From contig NC_079479.1 in assembly GCF_026230105.1 (NCBI RefSeq), positions 12,039,734 through 12,103,733 of the forward strand: 64,000 bases of DNA, in the 5' to 3' direction. Source of the DNA: Diorhabda sublineata. Taxonomy: Eukaryota > Arthropoda > Insecta > Coleoptera > Chrysomelidae. The translations under genes were made by a program, and so were the position numbers. The number at the start of each line of letters is the position of its first letter. Position 1 is the stretch's first letter. The notes beneath the pieces were generated by a model, which saw only the letters and a program-made list of their open reading frames with translations, was not told the DNA's origin and did no database searches. Positions 11,471-20,975 of this stretch are shown piece after piece.

Positions 11471-12576
11471 TAGGAGCCATTAATGTATTGTTTTGAGGAC
11501 GTTATTAATGGATGTAAATATACACATCACCTAATATTATTAAAAATCTCAATTAATACTTATTTTCATAACAAGAAAAAAATTCTCAAGAATTCCAAAT
11601 AAAAAATAATAGTGATTATTTGAAATTAAGAAGTTTGTACTGTTTACAGAAAAACGAACAATATTGTAAATACCACCAAAATATCGTCTGTATACTCCGT
11701 ATTATTGTGACGTTAAAAGTTAATGTTGGTATGGGAAAAAACGTCGCTACATTACGGTGCAGACAATATTCATTTTCTCTCTAGTTCGAGACACTTTATC
11801 TATACTGCGCATGCTTGAGAATGCGCAGAACCGAGTTGAAACCTCGGAGGACAGAGAAATCGTTGTCATTCTGTCTTCCTTAGTCGGAACAGCTTCCACT
11901 TATAGAAACTTCCGTATAGGAGTATTACTTATATGATTAGGGTAAATATTTTATTTATTTGAGGTTTAAAGCAGCCTCCAAGAATCGAAGTTATGACAGA
12001 TTTCTTGCAGTGTTACCTTAGGCTAACATAACAGTAGCAATGAGAAATCTATTCTACTAAATTTAATGACTAACCAGATATTCGCTGTCAGGTATGCCAA
12101 TACCCTTATCTGGCCATTGACATATCTCCCTCCACCGTTATCAACAAAACACGTGCGGCACGTCCAAAAAACACAGCCACCTCAGTTTTTCTTTTAACCC
12201 CGTATTTCAATTTCGTTATCGCCTTACTTTTAATTTACCCCCGATACTACAATACTTTGGCCGTTATTAACTTCATGCCAATGCCCTAATGTCGGTTTTT
12301 CGCTCATCAACAAAACGCCCTTCCCATTTTTAACAAAACCTTGCTGCACACACCCCGTCGACCGTTGTCGTTTTTTTATCCGAAATTTATAAAAAGCAAA
12401 TCGTTTCCGAGATGATTGAGACGTTCTATTCTTGAATCTTAAAGTGTATAGTTAGGCATTCAACTCTCTGTATATATGAGGAAATGAGAAATGATTTGTT
12501 TTTATTTCGTAAATTGGTACGACATATAAGACCAAGAATAAATTGGCGCAACGGGGCTACTTTAGGTCAATTATCT
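11471..12576. other. Non-coding stretch with a less AT-rich block
   Basis: No ORF of interest is present. Segment 11700-11920 is richer in G+C and holds GCGCATGC and GCGC close together (about 11806-11830), resembling an NRF-1/Ewg-type site. Segment 12120-12400 is C-rich on the + strand (many CCC and AACAAAAC). Either could be promoter or repeat sequence; no gene start could be tied to them. Confidence 0.35.
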
Positions 12577-12577
12577 A

Positions 12578-12581
12578 TATA

Positions 12582-12672
<91 letters not shown>
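12578..12672. repeat. (TA)n microsatellite
   Basis: About 90 bp of nearly uninterrupted TA. The Tyr-Ile frames on both strands are artefacts of it. Confidence 0.95.
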
Positions 12673-12676
<4 letters not shown>

Positions 12677-12716
12677 TGCAAAAGAATTAAAAATCAACAG
12701 TGATGTATGGATCGAT

Positions 12717-13742
12717 AATTGAGGGGCTTGGAGGAAGAGGGTAACAAGCCACTTAGTCACATATTTGAGCTATCTAGGTAACAAAAAACTAATTTTTGGA
12801 AAAAAAATGTGGATTATTGCCTTTTTTACTCTAATAGCTAGGCTCTGTTATAAAGTATCTTCTTCTTCTTTTTCTTTCTTATTACTTTCAACAGATTTTT
12901 CATTTTTGATTCTTTAACAGCGTTATGCCACTCATTTGGTGAGCATACTTGTTTCCGAGATATTTTTTGTGCTTCTCAATGGCAGTAAAATCTCTTTCTG
13001 ATGGTAAGAGTGTATGCCCCGGCACAATTAATCGATGTTCAATGGTTTTAAATGTTTTTTCGCGTATCATTTGTACCCATAAACACATTATCGTCCAGTT
13101 TTTGTTCTGTCCCCACAGTTGTCGGTAAAAATGATTAGTTTTTCTGTTTGAGGAGCAGTATGATTCATATATTTTAAAATAACATTTGCTATTTCGTCGC
13201 TCCTACGCTTTGCTATGCGTTTTGGCCACACGAAATAAGGTAATAAGCCGCATAACCCATTACTAAAGGATAAACACGAAGTAACCAGTAGCTACGGCCG
13301 CACTTGAAGAAAAAATTTACTGATTTTATCTCAGAACTCTTTCAACCACTTTTCATATTACTGAATTGCGTGAAATTAAAAAAAAGAGGTGTTAAGCCAC
13401 GATTTACTCGAAAAAGTTACTACTGTCTTGCTTAAAAAGGAATAAACCGCATGTTTTTTATACATACCGTAATTTACTTTATTCCACATAATCTTCATCG
13501 CTTACACTATAATCTGATCCGAAGTCCGATACAGAACTAGCAGAACCGATCACTGTTTTGGAGCACTTTACTTGGACACACACTTGGAGCTAGACGCAAG
13601 AACGAATTTTTTACGCTGCGTTGCCAAATGTTGACGAATTTGCGTGCAAATAGATCTGGGGCTTTTTACCTCTATGATTAACATTATTTCGTAGATTTTG
13701 TTAGTTGTGGCTTGTTACCCTCTTCCACCAAGTCCCTCAATT
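12717..13742 (-). mobile_element. CGGQN-family DNA element with TIRs
   Basis: The left end, AATTGAGGGGCTTGGAGGAA followed by GAGGGTAACAAGCCAC, is matched in reverse complement at the right end (AATTGAGGGACTTGGTGGAA, then the same tail). These ~37 bp TIRs enclose about 1.03 kb that holds a decayed minus-strand transposase-like gene. It is an internally deleted copy. No convincing target duplication was found. Confidence 0.7.
12900..13690 (-). pseudogene. CGGQN-family transposase-like relic
   Basis: The minus strand gives an acidic N-terminal piece (SASSVSDFGSDYSVSDEDYV), then LPYFVWPKRIAKRRSDEIAN, KLIIFTDNCG, (shifted) GQNKNWTIMCLWVQ, and HRLIVPGHTLLPSERDFTAI ending EKHKKY. The order W-P, then F/YSD-x-CGGQN-K/R-N, then GH-x-LP-x-x-RDF-x-x-IE is shared with the element at 15990-19860. 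It marks a widespread insect family usually left uncharacterised, probably a DDE-type transposase. I infer DNA transposition from the TIRs; I do not know the family's published name. Shifts and stops make it dead. Confidence 0.6.
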
Positions 13743-13946
13743 GTTAAATTTACTAGGACAAATCACTGCACAATTATGATTATCCCAGGGGAAAATGTTA
13801 TTGCATTAATTACTCACAATTTAAATACAGGGTGCTGGACTTGATACAAAAAATTCGGGAGTGAGTAGATAATGTGAAAGTATATTTTCTAAATTATACA
13901 TTCGAAAATTATGAATTTTAAATGGATGGTTATGTATGACAGAATA

Positions 13947-15090
13947 AATAATTGTACACTACTATCTGAAGCCCAGGGGTTGCTCATACCCAACGGTTAA
14001 CAATCCGTAGCTTTTTTCAGGGACAACCTGAATAAACTAAAGTTAGCAAATCGATATTCATTCAAAAAGATACTCTTTGTTTAACTCGGTGAAATTTATG
14101 GTTTAGGATATAAGTAGATTTTTAGATATGCTAAGAAAACCGTTCGCCATAAAGAGAAATTCTGATGAAAATTATCATAAACTGTAATGTTGTATTGAAA
14201 ATACTTACAGTAAGACACAATCAGATATTTCTAATTGAACTGCACACCGTCGAACATCGTGTTAATTACATAAGGAAAAAATTTAAATGTAGAAAAATTC
14301 AGTTGGTTAGCCTACAATTTATCAAATAAAAACTAATAAATGTTCGAAGTGAGTACCTTGCACTTCTACACACTCTTGGATTGTACGGAGGATATTTTAA
14401 CAAAATCCTCACCGTACAATTCATACAAAGAATCAACATCGATTTTGTGGGCAGGAATAGTGGGTAATAATTTAGTAGGTCCACATTTTTTTTGATAATA
14501 ACTTGAATGGTCAGCGATACTTAGAATTTCCCACTTATGCAATGTGATATTCCTATAAACATGGTCCATGCACAATGGATCCCCTTCCCACTTCCTAAAT
14601 GATGTAAAAATCATCTTAATTACATTTTCCTAATAGGTGGATTTGTCGGAGAGGCTCATTTGCATGGCCACCACGTTCCCCTGAATTAGATACAATGGAT
14701 TCATTTTTTTTTTTTTTGGAGAATTCTTAAAAGCTTGGTATATGTAACACCCGTAAATACAAGAAACGAAATGATCGATAGAATAAACTCTCATTGTGAC
14801 GCTATAAGGAAGTTGAATTAAAAATATTTGGTTGTGTTTCAATACCTCCTGTAAGAATTTCTAATAAATAATTACAATTTAGGAGAATTGTCTCTTTATG
14901 GCGATCGGTTTCCTTGGTATCTGCAACAATTTTATCTAGTTAAACAAAGAGTACCTTTTTGTTAAAAAATCGATTGAAAATTTCATTTTTGCTATCTTTA
15001 AATTGTACAGGTTGTCTCTATAAAAGTTACGGATTGTTAACCGCGCACGAGCCGCCACTGGCCTTTAGATAGAAGTAGTGTAGAATTATT
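13947..15090 (-). mobile_element. DNA transposon with ~120 bp TIRs, unclassified
   Basis: The left end (AATAATTGTACACTACTATC) reappears in reverse complement at 15090. The similarity continues for about 120 bp through CGGTTAACAATCCGTA, GGGACAACCTG and GGTACTCTTTGTTTAACT-like blocks. The 1.14 kb interior has minus-strand frames (14366-14614 and 14630-14842). One shifted reading ends VQECVEVQGTHFEHLL, which resembles the C-terminus of Tc1/mariner-superfamily transposases. No catalytic motif was found. Confidence 0.6.
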
Positions 15091-15989
15091 TAATGCGTTA
15101 AAAACATTACATGGATATACGTAAACATCTATTAAAAATCTATAATGTTCCAATTCATAGTTTAGAAAATATAATTAAATATAAGTTTTCGCAATTTCAT
15201 ATGCCTATAACTCGTCGTCGATTGAGAAAATTTTTTTCATGTCACATCATTATTACTCCCGAATTTTTTGCATCAAGGCCTGGAATATCCTGTGTAAGTC
15301 CTATAAGAAACAGTATATTTCCTACCGAAAATTCTTGAATACCATATTCAGTTTCATTTTATTGGATGACAATTTGTTTGTTTATATTTATGTTGTTTAC
15401 AGTAAACTCACATATACCTACTCTCAACATTCTAATTCGGTTTTTGAAACTATGCACTGTTGATTTATCCACTTTCTTATTTTCAATTTCAATTGACTAT
15501 TATATTATTTATATACGCTTTGCTGTAGGTATAGACTTGGTACTTGAAGTTTCTACAAATAAATTATTAGAAATATTAATCAACTAGACAGGATTTTTAC
15601 TCCTGGTTTAGTATATAAAATGTTACTATAAAAGCTACGATATATGAGGCGTGTAATGGCAAGACTCAATGTATCCATTTTTGGAGAATTTTCAGAATTC
15701 ACGAAAACTGTTATCTGTGTTAATCAGCAACAAATAAGTATTTACTTTTTTCCAAACTCATCCTGCACATCTAAATAGCGATTCTGTTAAGAAAATTTAA
15801 ACAGGGTTGCTGAATTTTTTTAATTATAGCATTTTTGTAGCGGAACTGTGTATATAGATAATTTTGCACTAACAAAATTAAAAATGCATTAATGCAAATC
15901 TAACACATGAATAATAAATTTGAAAATATATAAATAAATAAGTCATTGTAAAGTTGAGTTTATGAAAAAAAAAAAATAATTTTTACAAT
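15091..15989. other. No feature seen
   Basis: AT-rich sequence with three overlapping short frames (15111-15587) of low-complexity, Ile/Phe-rich composition. I found no family match and no splice structure. Confidence 0.45.
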
Positions 15990-16005
15990 AAAAAAGCACT
16001 TAAAA

Positions 16006-16540
16006 TTGATTATTGATAAAAGTTTTAAACTCTTACTGCATGATCCTCTTCATGCCCTAAATTGTCTATTGCATGATCAACAACGGTTTTATAAATATTG
16101 CATTCTTCTAAATCGCCACTCATTTCCAAAGTGCTTGGTTAATATTTGTCGAATGTCATTGATCATGGCTGGTTTCACAGGATTTCCTTGTTGGATTACT
16201 TCAGGTAAATTAACTTTTGATAGGTTGATACCCTTCTTAGAAAACAGACTTGAATGGGCCTACATCTGAGTTGAAGAAAGACTCTCCAGTTATCGATATA
16301 TTATTTCGAGAAGATTTCTTGAATAAAAAGCGTTTTGCTACGTTAAATTGGAAATGCCAACTAGCAGGCTTCTTGAAGTGAACAGCATTGAAACTTCTCC
16401 AGTCGTACACCTCAACTTCTTTTCCCAGTGTCAATACTGTGCAATATTCAGAAAAAATTGAATGGTTGCATAATATCCGGGAGACGTCTGAGTTTTTTCT
16501 CTATCAATGCAAAGACTCTCTCGGGTGATAAAAAAGAGTG
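16006..16540 (-). pseudogene. CGGQN-family gene, C-terminal part
   Basis: The minus strand reads HSFLSPERVFALIEKKLRRL, PDIMQPFN and, after a shift, EVEVYDWRSFNAVHFKKPAS, then KRFLFKKSSRNNISITGESF. The GHSFLSPERVF block is this family's GH-x-LP-x-x-RDF motif. Its first residue lies exactly at the LTR-element junction, so this is the direct continuation of the fragment starting at 18578. Internal stops show it is dead. Confidence 0.6.
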
Positions 16541-16543
16541 TCC

Positions 16544-16760
16544 AGTTACATACGCCGCTTATCAAGGAAACTTAAAAGCGTAGCAGAAACACTATACTTT
16601 CTGAGAAATTGTTATTTAACAACATATGCAGATAAATCTTACTTTCTTGTAATATCATTTAATAATATTCATTCTCTGTTCAGATCTCTAACAATAAACT
16701 TGTAATTGCTAGAATAAATATATTTTTTAAAAACGAATTTTTCGTAAAGAAAACCAAAAT
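16544..16760 (+). repeat. LTR copy A, + orientation
   Basis: It starts AGTTACATACGCCGC and ends AAAACCAAAAT. It contains AATAAA near its centre-right, the likely poly(A) signal of the element. It is the reverse complement of copy B apart from T/C and A/G differences near positions 39 and 155 of the LTR. Confidence 0.85.
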
Positions 16761-16761
16761 T

Positions 16762-16779
16762 ATCCTACTGACTGCGCCA
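16762..16779 (-). other. Misplaced 18-nt primer-binding-site copy
   Basis: Read on the minus strand it is TGGCGCAGTCAGTAGGAT, the same as the genuine PBS at 18339-18356. It sits next to LTR copy A in the opposite orientation to a normal LTR-PBS junction. One extra T separates it from the LTR. Confidence 0.8.
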
Positions 16780-16814
16780 ATTTTGGTTTAGCTTTTGGAT
16801 TTGATCGGAAAAAT

Positions 16815-16815
16815 C

Positions 16816-16882
<67 letters not shown>
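16815..16882. repeat. (ATT)n microsatellite in gag tail
   Basis: A trinucleotide run of about 22 units. In the gag frame it encodes poly-Asn, in another frame poly-Ile. It lies between the Pro/Asn-rich gag tail and the aberrant LTR junction. Confidence 0.9.
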
Positions 16883-17257
16883 GATAGGTCTTCGAGTACG
16901 TTCAGTAAAATTACGTGATGTCGTGGACATCGGTTCAGGTGTTGGTAATTGATTTTGTGGAATTTGGTTGGGTTTGAATACATTTTTGGGAGGGCCGAAT
17001 ACTTGTCGATTAGTAAAATATCTTTTATTTTGTAGTATGGATTGAATAGGTATCGGCTGATTTGGCCAACTTTCTCTATTTTGTACGAAATTTGGTTGGT
17101 AGTTTTGTCGATTGCTATAAGAATTCGGGTAATTGTTAACAGGTCTGTTATTTGGTACAAAATTTTGATATGTATTAGGATTTTTATAAAAATTTTAATT
17201 GGCTCTTTGAGAATTTTGGCTATGCGCATGCTGTATATTAACATTATTAGGTGTATT

Positions 17258-17971
17258 TCATCGATTATTTTTATCGTTTAAAGAACCGTATAGTCTTTCA
17301 AAATTTTCGAATTCGGCCACATAGGCCATCGCGTCTTCTAAAGAATGTGGTTTTCGTAAATGCATATTATTTTTCAGAGTATCGTCGCACCCTGCAATAA
17401 ACGTATTTAAAGCGGTTTTATCGTATTGATTTATTTGACAATTTCTTTCTTCGGCAGTTATATTAGGGTCATTGCTAATTCTTTGAATTACACTACTACG
17501 AATTAATTGAAGTCTACTTCCAAAATCACTAAGATGCTCGTTTTTTAATGGTTTGGCTCTAATCAACTCTTGCACAAGACAATTTAAATCCCTTCTATCA
17601 GCAAAACATTGTAATAAGGCCGTTTTTAATTTTTGCCAAGTATTTAATTCAACTCTGTTACCGACCATGAAGGCTGCTCTACCTTCTAATTTTTCTTGAA
17701 TACATTCTATAATGTGTAAATTTAATTCTGCATTATTATAAATTCTATATGACTCTATTAAATGCTCACACCTTGTAATGAATTTATTCAAATATTCACT
17801 GTCACCGTTAAAAGGTTTAATATTTGATAATTTGGATTTGAAAAGATCCCAATTCATTGCAGGAGGAGCCATTTTGTTAGTACCAGTTTGTTCTACGTTA
17901 TTTTCGACTAAAGAAATATTATTGAACAATTGAACTATGTTATCGAGATTACTAGAGTTTAATTCACTCAT
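17258..17971 (-). CDS. Gag-like protein of a Ty3/gypsy-type element
   Basis: The ATG at 17971 opens a 237-residue frame. It has the features of gypsy-family (17.6/297-like) Gag: a Met-start after an AT-rich leader, then a capsid-like helical region with FNGD near residue 52, FITRCEHLIESY, LEGRA and DFGSRLQ, and FIAGC. No zinc knuckle is visible, as in that group. A TGA ends the frame. A Pro/Asn/Gln-rich continuation in the same frame, with one further stop, reaches about 16780, so the tail looks broken. Gag would form the particle in which reverse transcription occurs. Pol is absent, so mobilisation would need a helper copy. Confidence 0.7.
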   Translation of the reverse strand: MSELNSSNLDNIVQLFNNISLVENNVEQTGTNKMAPPAMNWDLFKSKLSNIKPFNGDSEYLNKFITRCEHLIESYRIYNNAELNLHIIECIQEKLEGRAAFMVGNRVELNTWQKLKTALLQCFADRRDLNCLVQELIRAKPLKNEHLSDFGSRLQLIRSSVIQRISNDPNITAEERNCQINQYDKTALNTFIAGCDDTLKNNMHLRKPHSLEDAMAYVAEFENFERLYGSLNDKNNR

Positions 17972-18338
17972 AAATTGATAATTTCTTTTTTATTAATTGT
18001 ATACGTTTTTGAAACTTTACAACTCAATAATCAATACTATCTTTCCAAAATCCAAAAAAGGTAGGAAAGGCAAGAAGAGGACAATAAGGCACTTACGTTT
18101 CTGAAGAACAGGCTTTTAAAATCTTCTCCCTCGATGATTCCCTGTTGCCTCCAATGTTCACTACTAAAGGGCTATTGCACGATAATTGCTAGTCTAATAT
18201 TGTTCGTTGGATTCGCACTTAAAACGTTGAAACGTTAAAGCCGCGAAGTCACTAAATTATTTCGCACGATCCGAAATTTTTTTACGCACTGTATGCCCGT
18301 AAACGTTTTAGTGATTTTTGATTTCGACGACTTGCGCG

Positions 18339-18356
18339 ATCCTACTGACTGCGCCA
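18339..18356 (-). other. Primer-binding site (tRNA-Ser type)
   Basis: It directly follows LTR copy B and reads TGGCGCAGTCAGTAGGAT on the minus strand. This is close to the TGGCGCAGTCGGTAGG PBS of Drosophila 17.6/297 elements. Confidence 0.75.
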
Positions 18357-18573
18357 ATTTTGGTTTTCTTTACGAAAAATTCGTTTTTAAAAAATATATT
18401 TATTCTAGCAATTACAAGCTTATTGTTAGAGATCTGAACAGAGAATGAATATTATTAAATGATATTACAAGAAAGTAAGATTTATCTGCATATGTTGTTA
18501 AATAACAATTTCTCAGAAAGTATAGTGTTTCTGCTGCGCTTTTAAGTTTCCTTGATAAGCGGCGTATGTAACT
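18357..18573 (-). repeat. LTR copy B, - orientation
   Basis: This is the 5' LTR relative to gag. It ends in the expected LTR-PBS junction. A leader of about 370 bp without a gene (17972-18338) follows before the gag start. Confidence 0.85.
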
Positions 18574-18577
18574 GTCT

Positions 18578-19718
18578 TGTAATAGGAAACACCGTTTCAA
18601 TCGACTAATGTTGATTGGTGACGCATTGCAAAAAAAATATGTTAACATAGCTGTCATTATCGAATTCCGATTCTGACCTCCACATCCGTCAGTACAGCTC
18701 CTTATCCTTGAATAGGATGTCAAGTCCGAATATCTCAGGAGGTGGGAAACTGCTGATGCAATTTGGTTAAAACTTTTTCTGTGTTCATGTTCCATCCAAG
18801 AACAGAAAAATATGTTGTCCGGTGTCATGCGGCCTTTGGAAGAACCCGTCGTCACAATGGTGAAATTGTAAAGATACAATTGTCTGCTGTAATATGCAGT
18901 TTGGTTTTGAATCTTTGGTAAAACCAATTTTTTTTTGGCAGTCAAATGACATAATAAGTAGGTCACTTTGTTCGTAATTTAGCTTTTTATAAAAAGCTTT
19001 GTGAACAGCAAGTTCGATAATCAACTTATTTGTTTCTTAAACATATGGATCCTTCTTTATTTTCCCTTTCAGCTCAATGCATTTTTGAAAAACGTTCTCT
19101 TGGCTTTTAGTTCAGGCTGCTGATTATTGTACATACGCCAAAGCTTGAGCAGATTTAAGTCACCTGAGTCGTAATGTCTTTGGATCGATATACCACGAGA
19201 GTAATGACTTTCGACTTTCGAAGTTAGTTTTCCAAGAAAAGCCTTAACTGCCGCTCTTTTTCTTAGATAGACCTCTTTTAATCTGGGTTCTCCTCTTCGC
19301 TCTACCCGTAAAGTACAGTAAAACTTGTTTATATAACTTTCGTCATTTTGGTGCTAACTGAAAAGCCAAACTTCGAAAGTCATTCAAAGTAAAACCAAAT
19401 AGTCGCGATTCCATAGACAAAATGTGTTACACTAACTCTTCTTCTTGCTCCTCAAAGAAAACCGGTCTGTGACGCCCTAGTCACTTTTTCCCTGAATCTT
19501 CTCGTTCAAGAGACCAATTTTTCATTTTTTTACGATGGCTTCAATTGTGCGAGGTACCTCAAATGGTTTCGAAGCTTTAAAATAGCCCATTCTTCCTTAG
19601 AGAACCTCTTCCGCTGCTTGGCGCATACTTTCCTCATTCCAAGACTGCCGATCGGTTTTTCTTTTATATTTTTCCATCTTTTAATCAGCCTGTAAAAAAC
19701 AAAATTTAAAATCGTCAT
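18578..19718 (-). pseudogene. CGGQN-family gene, N-terminal and central part
   Basis: Minus-strand blocks read RFSKEEWAILKLRNHLRYLA (near 19560), KAFYKKLNYEQSDLLIMSFD, KLVLPKIQNQTAYYSRQLYL, TPDNIFFCSWMEHEH and SRIRSCTDGCGGQNRNSIMT, then SRLKRCFLLQ at the LTR junction. The F/YSD-x-CGGQN-R-N box is the family signature. Its D and Q-N residues are kept. Several frameshifts and stops separate the blocks. The segment ends exactly where the C-terminal part at 16540 begins once the LTR element and one 4 bp duplicate are discounted. Confidence 0.6.
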
Positions 19719-19860
19719 TAAATTCTATAGCGTTTTTGATTGGACAAAACCGGATAGTATTTATAGCGATTAACACCTCCAATCGTAAGATGGCGCTACT
19801 TATTTTTAAATTTTGGCCAGTATCCCGTTTTATCCGACTATCCCGTTTTGGCTAACTCAA

Positions 19861-20975
19861 TCCTACGAATGAGGAATTTTTGAGTTCCAGCTTTTCTAAC
19901 AAAGTACTGGGTACTCACCTTTTTTGATGGAACGTTTTTCTTTACAGGGCGGGATCGTTTTGTAGGAAAAGATTGGATATATTTTAAAATAAAAGTATCC
20001 TGCTGGATTTTGTCTCTATGGGAGTAAAACTGTTTATGAAATCGTCAAAGTCATACCCTTAAATGTTGACGTCTTTTTCTTTTTGGTTAAACGACACGAC
20101 CACATGTAGGAAAATCAGGTAAACTTTTTGGAGTATCCTAAAACAATGAGAATAACAAATCTGTGAAGAATTATCATCATTATATCATACACTGTATTTT
20201 CCACTGACTTATCTTTCAGCTTTTTGAACAGATCGATTCCATTTTGAAGGATCGTTTGATGATTTTCTCGTTTTTCTTTTTGGTGCAATAGACGTCACAC
20301 ACATTCCCATGATTTAAAAATTAAAAATATCCATGATATAATTATGAAAATCAATTTAATTGAAAGAAATTTTCAACTTTACTGTAAAAACAACAAACTA
20401 AGAAAACAACAGGTTGCTAACTTCACATTCACGTTGCAAAACTATCATTATCCACAACGTCACGGGAATCTTTTTGAGCGATTTCATTGGCTCAGTGGAT
20501 ATATTGTTGTATTGAGTATGGGTATTGTGAGTTTTCGAGTGATACCCATTTTTCACGTGTGAATTTAATAGGAATAAAATCATGTAAGGAATCTGCATTT
20601 GAAAAAAAATTTAAATGATTTATGGCAAGTTTTTGATTTTGTTTAAAAAGTTTTTCCTATATCAAAATGAATCTATTATTGAGATCTCTTTGTGGTAGAG
20701 CGTTGTCGGTCGAATATAGAAACACCATTTATAATGGGTTTTGAATTATTGAAAATAATTTCGAAACTTGAGTTCATTTAAAAAATTATTAGCTACAAAC
20801 CTTCTCCAAACCATTTCACCCATTCATACATAGGTACTTGTAGTCGATAAACACAATTATAATAATTTTCTGTACAATTACAATCGGCCTCGATAGGTCA
20901 AATTAATGGTGGAGTAAAGGAATCAGACTTCGTATATACAAAAGTATAGAAAATATAACTTTCATCCAGTGGGTG
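19861..20975. other. No gene seen
   Basis: Mixed AT-rich sequence with short frames only. The ORFs at 20344-20598 overlap on opposite strands and have no recognisable motif. Confidence 0.45.

Larger units (their letters stand above)
16544..18573 (-). mobile_element. LTR element with inverted LTRs (17.6/297-type)
   Basis: On the minus strand the order is LTR (18573-18357), tRNA-Ser-type PBS, leader, gag, then 9 bp of LTR end plus an 18-nt PBS copy (16779-16762), then a second LTR in reversed orientation (16760-16544). Both outer ends therefore begin AGTTACATACG, the U3 end. The two ~217 bp LTRs differ at two positions by eye. It is flanked by GTCC (16540-16543) and GTCT (18574-18577), a 4 bp target duplication with one change. 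No pol or env is present. Confidence 0.85.
15990..19860 (-). mobile_element. Larger CGGQN-family element, split by an LTR insertion
   Basis: A decayed minus-strand transposase-like gene runs from 19718 down to about 16000 and is interrupted by the LTR element at 16544-18573. The right boundary is a guess: 19820-19860 contains the repeated phrase TATCCCGTTTT before GGCTAACTCAA. The matching left end was not found, so the left limit is only where coding similarity stops. Confidence 0.5.

Noticed and set aside
12484..12760. Two opposite-strand ORFs with long Tyr-Ile runs
   Set aside because: Both translate the same (TA)n array.
16765..17244. 159-residue minus-strand ORF with a poly-Ile run
   Set aside because: It is out of frame with gag. 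The gag frame gives the expected Pro/Asn-rich tail and poly-Asn instead.
16544..18573. Ordinary full LTR retrotransposon in inverted assembly
   Set aside because: The 4 bp duplication at the outer ends and the exact rejoining of the interrupted gene fit a single insertion event better than an assembly inversion, though long reads should confirm this.
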